A stretch of 64,000 nucleotides of DNA from Pomphorhynchus laevis (lineage: Eukaryota > Acanthocephala > Palaeacanthocephala > Echinorhynchida > Pomphorhynchidae), in contig WNNJ02002661.1 of assembly GCA_012934845.2 (NCBI GenBank), forward strand, positions 62,001 to 126,000, written 5' to 3'. Numbering within the stretch: the stretch's first letter is position 1; each line of letters opens with the position of its first letter. A model generated the notes under the pieces. It worked only from the letters and a program-made list of their open reading frames with translations, searched no databases and was not told the DNA's origin. Position numbers and translations under genes: made by a program. Below, piece after piece: positions 30,325-41,693 of the stretch.

Positions 30325-31240
30325 ATTATTATGGAAAATGATTAAAACCAACAAGGATCGAAATGACTTTCAAAATATCCTAAACATTGTTTATCGATGG
30401 TCTTTAAACACTGGAATTGTATCGAATATTAAAAAGTGTGCACATATGAGATTAGGTCATAGCAATGTGAGTCAAGAATATTTTATTGGCAATGAGTTTG
30501 TTGTTTCCACGCAGTCCATTCTGGATCTTGGTATAATTGTAAATCTGCGGATGAAGGATTTGTAACACGGGCCACTTTAAAGATTTATCTCCCGTTTGTG
30601 TTGTGCGTTTATATAATGCTCTTATAAGACCGATATTAGAATATGTGTCGCCAGTAGTCTTTCCGTGTACGCGTACAGAACTTGTTTGAGCGCATATTAT
30701 TTACGAAATTATGTCCTCAGGTACGATATCTTCCCTATGAGGCACGAATAAAAAGTTTGAATATGCCGACAGTGCGTGAAAGGTTCCTTCTTTTCGACCT
30801 TCTAGCTATGTATCGACTAGTTAATAAAGATGAAAATTTTCCAGCAAATAGAGTTGAACTCAATGAACGGGATGGACGTAGAGGGCACTCGAAAGTACTA
30901 ATAGTACATGAGCACGGAAAATACCCTCGTCATTTCCGACTGTCTCATCGAGCGGTGAATATTTGGAATCGTCTTCCAGTTGATGTCGTTGCGGTGCATA
31001 CAATCAATGAATTTAAATCCAATATAAAGAACTGGATTCGAAATGAGAACGAGTAGTGGTTGCTGCAGTACCCATGGTTCTGATATATATACTGAATGAT
31101 TTTTTATTTTTTTCTTGTATTAATTTGTTTTTTTTTGTGAGCGGTCAAAACAGCCTTATGGCTATGACCTATAGTAATAATATTTTTTTAAGAATTATTA
31201 TTATACACACAATATAAGGTTACCCGCAAATGGGTCCGAA
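30325..31240 (+). mobile_element. CR1-type LINE, right half (RT thumb, C-terminus and 3' end)
   Basis: This continues the element interrupted at 28318. Frames include DRNDFQNILNIVYRWSLNTG, KKCAHMRLGH (30293-30565), and 30682-31056 with RERFLLFDLLAMYRLVNKDE and RAVNIWNRLPVDVVAVH, the usual C-terminus. The 3' UTR ends in TAGTAATAATATTTTTTTAA at about 31170. Confidence 0.85.
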
Positions 31241-32425
31241 ATATTAAATTAAAAATTAATTTTTAGAACTAATTTAAACTTATTAAATGTTGGTCTGCGC
31301 GTTCCCTCTCGAAATTCTCGGGGCTCGGAAGCACGCGGATGAAGCACGGGCCACTTCAAACGACAACTGCTTATAAGGTTTGATATTATGTCGGCGTAGC
31401 TAGTGAAAGCCAGTCTTGATTTTGCAGTAGCGATTAATTTTATTAAAGATCGAGCGCGATCTCCTAGTCCACCTGACGATAATAGGATAAATGGTACAAA
31501 CGAACCTTTTTCGACTGTTATCACTCTTTCTTCGTATTTAGAAATCTTCCTGTTCTCGTTGTACTCGAACGAAGACGAGAGGGCTCGTTTGGAAAACGAT
31601 TGAGCAAAAATGGAAAAGACACTGACATCCAAGAATGTCCGCTCATATCGTGTGCCATTGAAACCTGTTGCTACCACGTCTAGCCTTGCTCCATATTCTC
31701 TTGAAGTGTTTGACGCGTCAAATGTAAGGTTGTCAGGAACTGGGGATAATTGTGGTTCGATTTCCACGCTGTGACACACTGGTTAGTTCATGAGCAATTA
31801 TGTCACGTAACGCGTTGTGCCTGATGGTTGGGAGGCCACCTTTTCTGCATGAGAGGGCATGTCCGACCTCTAATTCAGCTCCACATGGACAGTTTTTACT
31901 GACCAGGTTGTTTGGCATTAAACCATATCGCGTTGAAATGGCATCGGTGAATTTGTTAGAGGTTAAGTGGAAGTTTCCGTTTTTTAGAGGCAGGGCGCTT
32001 AACCAGGCAGACGCACCGTTTCTTGAAGCGTGTTCTAGAATGTTATTAAGTGCCGGGTTATGATAAATGGGTGATTGAGTGATGCGCTCTTGGAAAGCCA
32101 TGACCCGGCGGTTTGAGATCCGCTTGAACATAATTCTCTGTCTATCACGTAGGGCGTTTCCGCCTGGATTGCTGTCGTACGTAGAACAAATTTGTATAGA
32201 CGCTTCGTAGTCTAGGTGAGCTATGAAAGACGGGTCAAATACTCCAATGCCGCCAAGCTTAAGCGGAGAGGACAGAATTGTATACCATTCATCGACGCAC
32301 GAGTTTCTTGTTATCTCTGGGAGAAGGCTTGATTTTATTGCTTCCGACAATTCTGCTAGCCATCCGGGTTGGCATTGACAAGTTCGTAGTACGCGGTTGT
32401 AGTAATAATAAAAATCATATTTACA
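31200..32425 (-). mobile_element. CXC-RT-RLE family LINE, 5'-truncated, C-terminal half
   Basis: Two overlapping minus-strand frames (236 aa at 31733-32443 and 176 aa at 31249-31779). The first holds NCPCGAELEVGHALSCRKGG with RHNALRDIIAHELTSV, the C-x-C...H...C knuckle and RHD/RHN block. The second holds GARLDVVATGFNGTRYERTF with LDVSVF, the D-x(n)-D nuclease motif. One frameshift separates them. The 3' end reads GGACCCATTTGCGGGTAACC, and both ends border ATTATT-type sequence. Confidence 0.85.
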
Positions 32426-32443
32426 TGTGATTATTGAAAGCAT

Positions 32444-33240
32444 TTAAATATAATTATCTTTGAAAACATTAAACACGAGCAACCATCCGTTTAAATCAGC
32501 GATATTAAGAAAGTATCCCCACGAAACTCGTCCCCCGCCTTGAAAATTCTCTCAGTAAGATTCATGAGACATTTACAAAATATATTTTTTATTAAATTCA
32601 ACGTATTAATACAAATCAATTAGTTTAATCAATGTATTAAAAATACATATACAATTTATTCATTCACATATTCATGTCCAAATTATTATGAAAACTTATA
32701 ATTTTAAATATTATGGCAAATATTGATTGTGGAGTACTGTTCGCAGAATATTTAAACTGTATTTTTGGTTTTGTATTGTGCTAAACAATAATAACAATAA
32801 ACATTTAAGTTTTCATATAAAAACTTAAATGCATGTAATTGATAAGAAATTTCCATATATAGAATTGCGTAGGATGGATCTTTACTGATATTTAACTATT
32901 TGACTTTATCTTCTAGATGTATTAGAATAAAGCCTATTATTCTCTGATTGGTTTAGATTTCGGTAGTATTTATTGTAATCTATTGTGTGTTAAAGCTGGT
33001 CAAATTTTTTGTTTTTACTTCGTCCGCCTATCCAAATAAGCATAAGTTTCTACTAATCAGATGAGCTAAGTTTACCCTCGCAAGACAGCTCCCGAGTTCC
33101 ACCAGAAAATTAAGAGAATCATAACCCTCGCATGATTTTTCTGATTAATTTTAATTTTTATTAATTAACATTTTTTATTTTTAATCAGCTAACTAAATCC
33201 AATTATAAAATTTAAATATTAATAATAATCTGAGATAATT
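32444..33240. other. AT-rich spacer holding MITE copy 1
   Basis: Apart from the MITE at 32862-32980 I see no gene. Position 33183 has a weak match to the start of the dispersed repeat of about 290 bp. Confidence 0.5.
32862..32980 (-). mobile_element. 119-bp MITE, copy 1
   Basis: By eye, identical over all 119 positions to the reverse complement of 34867-34985. It is flanked by TATA on the left and TATT on the right, consistent with a TA target. The ends show only a weak inverted similarity (GAATTG... and GATTAC...). Non-coding. Confidence 0.9.
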
Positions 33241-34645
33241 AATAATTATTCGTCTCCTAGTCGCATTGCATCGGACTCGGTTTTCTTAAGTGTTCTAAAC
33301 AACAGTGGTCTGCATCAGCATGCCTGTGAGGCAACCCGTTTCACTAGCCAGTCGTCTGCCCAGCTAGGCGTGATCTTGTCTTCGTTTAAGTCTGATATTA
33401 CTCACATAGATTATCTTTCTGGACTGGGGATGAACGATCATTGCGTACTGCATTTTCATTAAAATGCGCAAACAATGTAACGTCGGTTAGTCCTATGCAT
33501 GGTAAGCCTCTGAACTTCTGGAAGGTTGATTTCGACGCAATTATCTACAGATTGGATATGGTTAGATGGCCAGATCCGTATATATGCGGAATTGACAAGG
33601 TTGATATGTTTTTGAAAGCACACTCTATAACTTACTGATATTGCATTCTCCCAAGTTTAAAACACATAGGGAAGTTTGTCCTTGGTTTGATGGGCTTCTC
33701 CGGTATCACTCACGCGCACGTAAACATGCGTGGATTTCATTTCGTTGTGGACAACAATCTTATGAGTCTTTCAAACAAATTAGGAATATATTTACTACTT
33801 TCAAGAGGACAAAGCGTCGTTGCTCGAGGAGAAGTTGAGTTATATATATGACAAAGTTATATTATCTTACATTCGCAAAATCAGGGGTTCGAATATTCTA
33901 CTAGTATCATTGAACGGCGATTCTCGAAGCGAGGTCACGTGTAATAGTGTCATGGCAAACTTTTGCCCATGAGTTCTCATCGATGTTTTGCTTTTCGCGG
34001 ACATTGTGTAGTTCTGAATAAGAAAAGGGTTCAGATGCATTCGACCGATGTAATCTATCGTTTTGTGCTAAATATGTTTTTAAGCAACTCTGTACATTAA
34101 AACCGAATATCGCTGCCGGTCCGGACGGACTTCCCTCAATTCTTTTGAATAAAGTTGCTCCTTAAATATATTCATATGTTTTCCGTATGTTTCAGTTTTC
34201 TCTTCTCCAATCTCGAATTCATTCGCGTTGGAAGTAGTCCATTGTAGTTCCAGTGTATAGAATAGGAGATCGACAAGTGTGTAAGAACTATCGTACAGTA
34301 GCCTTGACATGTATTATTTGTAAGTTGCTTGAAAAGCTAATAGTCAAAAACATATCTTTTGATTTGGAAAGTAACGGTAAACTTACTAACTCATTACACG
34401 GTTTCAGACCAAATAGATTAACAATAAGTAACCTTTTGGTTTCTTCCAACTCATGGTCGTCTTCATTAGATGGACGAGTTCAATCTGATGTACTTTTTGT
34501 AGATTTCTCTCATGCTTTTGATTCAGTTCCGCATGATCGCCTCATTAAAAAATTGAGGTCACTTAGTGTTTATTCAATGTATGTCGCCTGGATTGCAAAT
34601 TACTTAAGTTCACGCTCTTTCAAAGTACGTGTAGGTGCAGATACT
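33240..34645 (+). mobile_element. CR1-type LINE relic (endonuclease end and RT)
   Basis: The plus strand, in several broken frames: NSGLHQHACEATRFTSQSS and GMNDHCVLHF (end of the APE endonuclease), FWKVDFDAIIYRL, then 34253-34640 with CKNYRTVALTCIICKLLEKL, LHGFRPNRLTISNLLVSSNS and VLFVDFSHAFDSVPHDRLI (RT motif A). Motifs B and C are absent. At about 34645 it runs directly into a CXC-RLE element fragment. Confidence 0.8.
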
Positions 34646-34649
34646 CAAG

Positions 34650-35090
34650 AGGATCAAGGCTTGGTGCATGCTGGTTGTATCAAGGAAGCGACAAAGCTGG
34701 TCAGAAATCGTGCATTCAACGGAGGAATCTTATCACTTGAAGATAACGTTGACGAAGTATCGGTGCTTGACAAACTTAAAGAATTACACCCAATGCCGTC
34801 CTGGCAGTGAGTCAACCTTCACATTCGAACAGGAAGATTGCAAAATATGCAGAACGCGTCAATATAGATTACAATAAATACTACCGAAATCTAAACCAAT
34901 CAGAGAATAATAGGCTTTATTCTAATACATCTAGAAGATAAAGTCAAATAGTTAAATATCAGTAAAGATCCATCCTACGCAATTCTATAATTGTGAGAGG
35001 TAAATTCATTACTGTAATCATGTCCACGACGGTCGGAATCAGTAACGATCTCTTGAAATTATTAAGAAGAGTGGCACTTATGCATATATA
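34650..35090 (+). mobile_element. CXC-RT-RLE family LINE fragment, internally deleted, carrying MITE copy 2
   Basis: The plus strand reads KEATKLVRNRAFNGGILSLE with VSVLDKLKELHP (N-terminal part before RT) and then jumps to the C-terminal KYAERVN segment near 34850. The MITE interrupts it, and IxRGKFITVIMSTTVGISND-type sequence follows. RT and the nuclease core are deleted. Confidence 0.7.
34867..34985 (+). mobile_element. 119-bp MITE, copy 2, with the empty site seen in a paralogue
   Basis: The insertion lies inside LINE sequence whose uninterrupted equivalent is at 35303-35333 (CGCGTCAATATAATTGAGAG). The filled site has TATA on both sides (34863-34866 and 34986-34989), so the target duplication is TATA, or TA with TA at the element ends. 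It is the inverted twin of 32862-32980. Confidence 0.92.
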
Positions 35091-35299
35091 AAATACATGT
35101 AAACTTTGCTTTCTCGCTAATATAACCTCTGTCAGAAATACTGAAACTATGCATTATTGGTTAAGACGTTATTATTATTATTTTTCTAATTTTCAAACAA
35201 GTAACGATAAAATAAAAAGTAATAAATAAGAAAATAAACAAGTAAATAAGCAAGTAGATAAATTTATTTTTTAAAATAAACAAGTAATGACAAATAGTA

Positions 35300-35640
35300 A
35301 CAAGAATATGCAGAACGCGTCAATATAATTGAGAGAGGTAAATTTATTCCTGCAATTATGTCCACGACGAGCGGAATCGGTAACGATCTCTTGAAATTAT
35401 TAAGAATAGTGGCACCCGAAGACACAAGGAAGAGTGAAGAACCTTACTCAACTACACTTGAAAGAATTCTTCGACAGCTATCTTTTGCACTGACAAAAGC
35501 TGTCTCGCTTACTATTTGATTCAAAATAGTATTTATGAACACGAATGATATCTTTGTATATTATAGGCCATCTTTGAAGGGAACCGCGGAACTGTAAAAT
35601 TAATAATAATTTTTTATATAAAAAAATTATCATTCATATA
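35300..35640 (+). mobile_element. CXC-RT-RLE family LINE, 3' end piece
   Basis: The plus strand reads YAERVNIIERGKFIPAIMST, then GNDLLKLLRIVAPEDTRKS and LRQLSFALTKAVSLTI, the last part of the ORF, followed by an AT-rich tail with TAATAATTTTTT. Confidence 0.7.
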
Positions 35641-35659
35641 TTATTATTCAGTCGCATTT

Positions 35660-36440
35660 GCTCACATTCGCATCTGAAAGTGGCAGTCCTTGTGGCTCAA
35701 TGCTTTCAATACAACAAATACTTGCAAAAGACTGAACACTCAAGAATTTCACGATGTCATTTCTGCCCGCTATGGATTAGAACTGGTTGAGTCTCCAGCT
35801 CGCTGTGCATGTGGTTCCGTTTTCACTATATGCCATGCACTATCGTGTCGCACCGGAGGAACTACAATAATTCGGCATGACATAATGAGAAATTTGATCG
35901 CAAATAAGCTGGAAAAAGTGTGTAAAGACATCTCAATAGAACCACAGCTAAGGCCTGTCCCAATTAATTGTCGATTCTCCAACACTACGACTTGCAGAGA
36001 TCCTTGTGCGAGGTCCGACATTGCTTGCCGTGGTCTTTTCGGAGGCGCGATGGTGCGATCCTTTTTGGATATATGTGTTTTCAACCCAATGACGCCATCG
36101 TACTCTCACATGACCCCGACCATCAGTCACGCATATTACTCTACAATGAAGTTCGCAAAGTATGGACAACGCACTGCTGAAGTTGAAAGAGCAACTTTCA
36201 TTCCCGTGATATTTTCAACAAGCGGGAGCATTGGAGCAGAAGCACAGCAATTGTTGAGGTGGATTGCAGCCAAGTCTTCTACTTCATTGAAGTTGCCATA
36301 CTCCGAGAGTATCCGACGCATTCGCTCAGATATAAGTTTAACTCTTGGGTCAGCTGCCTGAATGTGTATAAGAGCGACTAGAATGTCAGTTAGAAGCCAA
36401 ACAGCAAGTAGGCGATGTATGAATGTGACGATTGCTTCAT
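35660..36440 (+). mobile_element. CXC-RT-RLE family LINE, 3' third with an open nuclease domain
   Basis: A 223-aa plus-strand frame (35690-36361) contains CACGSVFTICHALSCRTGGT with RHDIMRNLIANKLEKV, then CARSDIACRGLFGGAMVRSF with LDICVF, and KYGQRTAEVERATFIPVIFS. The first Asp of the nuclease motif sits in RSDIA where other copies have RLDIA. It is 5'-truncated. Confidence 0.85.
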
Positions 36441-36762
36441 AAAGTACGACGAAGAAAACTGCTCGTATCCTACAGGATCTTAGAAGTATGAAAGAACACG
36501 AATTTGATAATTATTCACCCCATTTATTATATCGATTATATCGATTACAACGATTACTTCAACGATTAAAGAATTTAAAATTGTCTTGATTATATAAAGT
36601 TCTTACAATTTAAAACTCAAAATTGAAATTTAAATCAAATTCCATTGATACCGCAATAAACGAAATCTGTTGGTCGGATCCATTATTCAATAACGAATTT
36701 TCCGTTTGAAAAATTGATGGAAATTTGAATTCCAGTACAATATCACATTATATGACAAAAAT
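36441..36762 (+). other. Likely 5' UTR of the intact CR1-type LINE
   Basis: Non-coding AT-rich sequence with a repeated CGATTATATCGATTACAACG block at about 36530. The 5' boundary of the element is not visible. No tandem array like the one at 28351 is present. Confidence 0.4.
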
Positions 36763-38007
36763 ATGACAAAGAAGACCAACAAGCAAGCGAAACACAACAA
36801 TACAACAAAGTCGGTTAGGTACGCAGATAATGAAGTGGCATGTGACTCTCACGGCTGCACGATATGGACCAAAGTAAGCTTCCCCTCAGACAGTTCTCAA
36901 ACAATGACGAGTCGCAATTTCTATTGTGGTTTCTGTGCAGCTCTTGCAATTGCAAATTTAAATAAGACTATTAACGATCTACGCTCACTAACCGAAGACA
37001 CTGATAAACCATTACGATCAGATATCCCTTATACATGTGAAGTATTCGAGCAAGATACAGTACCTTCACTAGACAATGAAATCGCTCCGATCAACATAAC
37101 GGCAACATCTGATACTTCAACATTCCGGAAATCTACCCCTACTCGAGTTTGGACACGAGGACATGCAAGATCGCGAATCGTAAAGGCAACAACCCTTGAA
37201 ACTTCCTTATCTAACCTTAAATCCGATTTCCTGGATTCGTCAAATCTAGAGAATTCCATCATTTCTCACAAGGATACACAGAAACAAACATTCCATATCA
37301 CTCAGAAAACACATCCAAGGCCGGAAACAAACACAGAAGCACCACATCACACAGCACTCCCAACTTTTTATTGTCCTCAAACAACCCATAGTCTATATAA
37401 AATGGATGGAACACTAAAACAAATGATAAATCATACCAAATCCACTGTAAACAACACTGATAACCCCAATATACCTATTCTATCTGAGCCTAAACGACAT
37501 AAACGCCGAACATTCGATCGGGATAAATGTTTTATCATTGTAAATTTAAATGAATCACCGAGTCCAAACAGTCTCATCCGGATTAAACATGATGTTGATT
37601 CAGTAAAGCAAGTTCTTTCAACTGTTCTCCCAACAGAAATATCAGTCGAACAAAATAGACAGGTAATACACCTCTTTCGCATTGGGAAGAAACAAGATGG
37701 TACCAAACCAAGGCTTTTGAAAGTTGTTGTTGATAGCCCCGAGACTAGTAAGCAAATCATCAAGAATTCCTTTAAGTTAAGGGGCTCCAGTATCAGACTT
37801 CTACCTGACCTCAGCACTGAAGATAGAAACAGATTGAAATCGGCAAGGAAAGAGCTTCAACAAAGAATTCAAAACGGTGAAAAAAATCTAATTGTGAAAA
37901 ATTTTCAAGTTGTGCGGCGAAGGGTAAATACGCGATTCAGCCTCGGAATCCGTCTAAGCGTTCCATCGACACTCTCCGCCGCACAGATTCGTGCATCCAC
38001 CACGTAA
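36763..38007 (+). CDS. ORF1 of the intact CR1-type LINE
   Basis: 414 aa, uninterrupted. An N-terminal basic stretch precedes a zinc-finger-like cluster (Cys 27, 32, 55 and 58: ACDSHGCTIWTKV...FYCGFC). After a Ser/Thr-rich linker, a core follows at about residues 245-385: DKCFIIVNLNESPSPNS, VIHLFRIGKKQDGTKPRLLK, and SIRLLPDLSTEDRNRLKSAR. This is the RNA-binding ORF1 type of CR1-group LINEs, which coats the element's RNA. ORF2 follows in another frame, which is open across the ORF1 stop. It is related to the broken ORF1 at 28732. Confidence 0.85.
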   Translation: MTKKTNKQAKHNNTTKSVRYADNEVACDSHGCTIWTKVSFPSDSSQTMTSRNFYCGFCAALAIANLNKTINDLRSLTEDTDKPLRSDIPYTCEVFEQDTVPSLDNEIAPINITATSDTSTFRKSTPTRVWTRGHARSRIVKATTLETSLSNLKSDFLDSSNLENSIISHKDTQKQTFHITQKTHPRPETNTEAPHHTALPTFYCPQTTHSLYKMDGTLKQMINHTKSTVNNTDNPNIPILSEPKRHKRRTFDRDKCFIIVNLNESPSPNSLIRIKHDVDSVKQVLSTVLPTEISVEQNRQVIHLFRIGKKQDGTKPRLLKVVVDSPETSKQIIKNSFKLRGSSIRLLPDLSTEDRNRLKSARKELQQRIQNGEKNLIVKNFQVVRRRVNTRFSLGIRLSVPSTLSAAQIRASTT

Positions 38008-38078
38008 ACATCAATCCAATTTCAACACCAACAGAGACACCACACGACTGCCGTTACTCTCAAAATAATATTTCCATC

Positions 38079-40835
38079 ATGTACTCTAACTGTTTAAGCA
38101 TGTACAACAAATTTGACGAAATATTGTGTCTCGTTAATTCAATGAACACAAACATCATAGCATTGAGTGAAACCTGGCTTAACAACGATATATCTGATAA
38201 TGAAATCTCAATCCCAGGCTACTTTGTTATACGATCGGATCGAACCGCCTCAAAAGGAGGTGGAGTTATATTATACGTCAAGCAACCGTTAACCATCATC
38301 GAGCACAGCATTGTATCAGATGATTCATACAACGAATATCTGTGGGCAACAGTATCTTCTCCTGATAGACAGAAACTAAAAATCGGTTTATTTTACCGAT
38401 CTCCGCGCTCCGCAACTGAAAAGATTGGCATCTCTTTACGACATCACCTAACAAGCTTATCACCGATCATTATCCTAGGAGACTTCAATATGCCTCATGT
38501 CAATTGGGACCTATATACTTCGACACATGGTTGTGATGTTGAATCATCCAATCTCCTTGATACGTTCAACGATCTCAATCTAACCCAGCATATTCACGAA
38601 CCCACTAGAAGGAGGAAGCAATCATCTGCCATTTTAGACCTCTGCTTATCACGAGGGGAACCCACAATTGATGAAATCTCTCTCAGCCCCCCTATTGGCC
38701 ACAGTGATCATTGTGTCATTAGGCTGGCGCTTTCTGTCAGTCTCTTTAGAACAGCCCCCTCGGCAAAACCCGAATTGAATCCCTTCAAAGCGAATTTCGC
38801 AAGTATGACGCAAGCTATTCGAAACATTCAATGGCCTAATCCATATGAAATTGGCATCGATCAGTGCTGGGAAAATTTCAAATCTACTTTGATCAATGCT
38901 CTAAATTACTTCTCCCCTTTAAAACGTCAGCGCACATCCCACAAAACTCCCATTTGGTTTGACTCGCAGATTAAACAAATGATTAAGACAAGAGACAAAA
39001 TTTACAAAAAATTTAAAGAACAGAATTGTTCTTGGATCGATTACAAGGAATTACGAAATCAAGTTACGGCACTCAAACGTCAGAAACGCAGGTGCTTCGT
39101 TTCCAATCTTTGTCGATCATCAAAAAGATTTCCCAGTAAATTGTTTAAACATATCAGCTCATTAAAATCAACTACGTCTGAGATTAACTCTATATTTATG
39201 GAAACCGGTGAGCTCACATCTGATGACAAAGCAATTGCCAATATTTTCCTAGATCAATTCACGCTAGAGAGTCCTACCTGTCAGTATTGCCCCAGATTCT
39301 CCACAGCTCAATATCCGTGTTACGAATTTACTCCATTTGATAAATTTGAGGTTCTTAACGAACTTCTAAAGCTACCACGATCAATTGCGGCAGGACCAGA
39401 CAATATTCCTCCAATTCTTCTTCGGGAACTTGCACCAGTAATATATGAACCTTTACACACCATATTCGATTTCTCCTTGTCAACAGGCTGTATACCATCA
39501 GATTGGAAATGTTCTATAATCCGACCTCTCTACAAAAAAGGCGACCGTAATCTAGCAAGCAACTATCGGCCCATAAGCCTTACCTGCGTTGCTTGTAAAG
39601 TGCTAGAGAAACTGCTTTTTAAACGAATCATCGGGCACCTAGAAGATAACCAAGTACTCTGCGACAACCAGCATGGTTTCCGCCCAGGAAGATCTACTGT
39701 CACAAACCTCATACTTGCGAGGAGTGATTGGACCAGATATGCCGAGGCTGGAGTTAGTGTTGATGTCTTGTTTTTCGACCTCAGCAAAGCATTTGATCGG
39801 ATATACTATGATGTCCTCCTTATTACGCTGGAACAGTACGGCATCAGAGGAACCCTCCTTAATTGGATTAACTCCTTCCTTAGAAATCGGAAGATTACTG
39901 TATTGGCTAATAAACAAATGTCAAAAACAAGAAATCCTGGACGCGGTGTTCCTCAGGGATCGGTACTCAGTCCATTGCTCTTCATTATTTACATCAACGA
40001 GCTTACTACAGCTATTTCGAGTCCATGTGGTTTATATGCCGACGACTTGAAAATTTGGCGACCAATAATCGATAGCCGAGATCCAATGATACTCCAGAGA
40101 GACATTGATAATATTAAGGTATGGTGTAATCAACGGGGACTGGTATTAAACCCCGATAAGTCAAAACATATGCGTATCGGACATCTACACATCAATTCAT
40201 CATATACCATTGACGGAAGAGAAATTGAAACAGTTCTCCAATTTCAAGACCTTGGAGTGATCGTAAATAGAAGCTTATCGACCATCCCACATACCAGTCA
40301 CACAGTTGCTAAATGCCGTCGAATTTTAGGACTTATTAGAAGGACCATTGGCCAGCTTGACGCATCCAGTTTTAAGTTAATTTACAATGCTTATGTCTTA
40401 TCTTTAATGAGATACGCTTCACCTGCCTGTCACCCTCAAACTATGACAGAGATGAACATGTACGAATCCATATTACGCAAGGCCACACATCTTGTACCCA
40501 GCCAACGCAAGCTCTCATTCATTTTTCGACTTCACGCACTTGGTGTGACCACAGTGAAGAAATCTTTAAAGTCATCTGATTTAATGTTTGTGTGGACAGC
40601 GCTTAATGTTCAAAAAGGGCAGAGGGAACATGTTTGTCGCAAACTGTTCGAACTTCGAAATTCAAACAGATTGAGGGGACATCACCTCACGTTAAAGACC
40701 CACATTCGTCCACGAAGAAGATTTAACACAATTGTCAACCGAACGTGGAAAAGCTGGAATAAGCTACCAAGTCAAGTGGTTTCGGCCTCCAGTATTTTGT
40801 CCTTCAAGAGAAATCTGAAGAATGTACTAACTTAA
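38079..40835 (+). CDS. ORF2 of the intact CR1-type LINE: APE endonuclease and reverse transcriptase
   Basis: 918 aa, uninterrupted. The APE-type endonuclease comes first: NCLSMYNKFDE, SETWL at 30-34, GGGVILYV, GDFN at 134-137, and HSDHC with the catalytic SDH at 209-211. The RT follows with AAGPDNIPPILLRELAPV, SNYRPISLT, HGFRPGRSTVTNLIL, DVLFFDLSKAFDRI at about 565, [20 protein letters not shown], and YADD at about 653-656. The C-terminus has RTWKSWNKLPSQVV. The frame is open upstream of the ATG as far as the end of ORF1, so the true start may be earlier or reached by reinitiation. The enzyme nicks a target and copies the element RNA. It appears intact and possibly recently active. Confidence 0.93.
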   Translation: MYSNCLSMYNKFDEILCLVNSMNTNIIALSETWLNNDISDNEISIPGYFVIRSDRTASKGGGVILYVKQPLTIIEHSIVSDDSYNEYLWATVSSPDRQKLKIGLFYRSPRSATEKIGISLRHHLTSLSPIIILGDFNMPHVNWDLYTSTHGCDVESSNLLDTFNDLNLTQHIHEPTRRRKQSSAILDLCLSRGEPTIDEISLSPPIGHSDHCVIRLALSVSLFRTAPSAKPELNPFKANFASMTQAIRNIQWPNPYEIGIDQCWENFKSTLINALNYFSPLKRQRTSHKTPIWFDSQIKQMIKTRDKIYKKFKEQNCSWIDYKELRNQVTALKRQKRRCFVSNLCRSSKRFPSKLFKHISSLKSTTSEINSIFMETGELTSDDKAIANIFLDQFTLESPTCQYCPRFSTAQYPCYEFTPFDKFEVLNELLKLPRSIAAGPDNIPPILLRELAPVIYEPLHTIFDFSLSTGCIPSDWKCSIIRPLYKKGDRNLASNYRPISLTCVACKVLEKLLFKRIIGHLEDNQVLCDNQHGFRPGRSTVTNLILARSDWTRYAEAGVSVDVLFFDLSKAFDRIYYDVLLITLEQYGIRGTLLNWINSFLRNRKITVLANKQMSKTRNPGRGVPQGSVLSPLLFIIYINELTTAISSPCGLYADDLKIWRPIIDSRDPMILQRDIDNIKVWCNQRGLVLNPDKSKHMRIGHLHINSSYTIDGREIETVLQFQDLGVIVNRSLSTIPHTSHTVAKCRRILGLIRRTIGQLDASSFKLIYNAYVLSLMRYASPACHPQTMTEMNMYESILRKATHLVPSQRKLSFIFRLHALGVTTVKKSLKSSDLMFVWTALNVQKGQREHVCRKLFELRNSNRLRGHHLTLKTHIRPRRRFNTIVNRTWKSWNKLPSQVVSASSILSFKRNLKNVLT

Positions 40836-40929
40836 AACAATCGGATTTTCATTGATATATTTTTTTAACCCTGTACCCAGCCTGTACGAGCTCTACGCTC
40901 TTTTGCTGCTGTTGTATTTAATAATAATA

Positions 40930-41345
40930 TCATGCTTGTCTGAAATTGGTGTCGACGCTAACCGTTGTCTCCAAAGTATAGCTCGCAAGCTAGCTCAGAA
41001 AACTACAGCTCATACAGGGGGCGTTTTCAGCACCCCCTGATGCTGAAAACACAAAGGTACATGCATGCAGTTTCCTGCTTTGCCAAACGAGTCGTACGAT
41101 CTTGGAATTCGCTTCAGAGTGCGACCGTTTTGTCGTCTACTGCTTCAAGTTTTTGCGCCCTACTGGATGATGACCCTTCCTTCTTAAGACAACGGTGGGA
41201 TTTTCAGTCGTTCATCTGATGAGGGAGGGACAAATCGACTCTTATTATTTTTATTCTTTTTATTTCTTGTGAAGCAACTTGTGAAGAGCCTCGGCTCAAT
41301 TTGTTGTCAATTAATAATAATATTTTTTTCTAAATCACATATAGA
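40930..41345 (+). mobile_element. CR1-type LINE 3' end fragment
   Basis: The plus strand gives YMHAVSCFAKRVVRSWNSLQ followed by SATVLSSTASSFCALLDDDP (a C-terminal ORF2 tail) and a 3' end with AATTAATAATAATATTTTTT at about 41310. It directly follows the 3' end of the intact element. Confidence 0.65.
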
Positions 41346-41399
41346 CCTTAAAATAAAGTTTGAGATAAATAACATACATGTTCTAGCAATTTACAATCT

Positions 41400-41585
41400 A
41401 AAGTAAATACATAAATACATAAATACATAATTACAACCATCGACGACATCGACAACGACAACCATCGACGACATCGACAACGACAACCATCGACGGCATC
41501 GACGACGACAACCTAACAAAGTTTGAGATAAATACATAAATACAACCATCGACGACATCGACCACGACAACGACAACCTAACAAA
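41400..41585. repeat. Low-order tandem repeats ahead of a CXC-RLE element
   Basis: A TACATAAA array (41402-41430) is followed by repeats of the CATCGACGACATCGACAACG type (41436-41583), with an interruption at 41515-41545. They end about 110 bp before the element's ORF, so they may be part of its 5' region. Confidence 0.8.
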
Positions 41586-41693
41586 TAACATACAAAAACG
41601 ATCTAAAATACATACAAAAGAGTATCGCCACAAGATTATATCTGATAACTACACTTAAATACGCAATCGCATGCGAAACCAATCTCGATCAGA

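Noticed and set aside
41391-41633. 80-aa minus-strand ORF over the CATCGACGAC repeats
   Set aside because: Translation of a simple tandem repeat.
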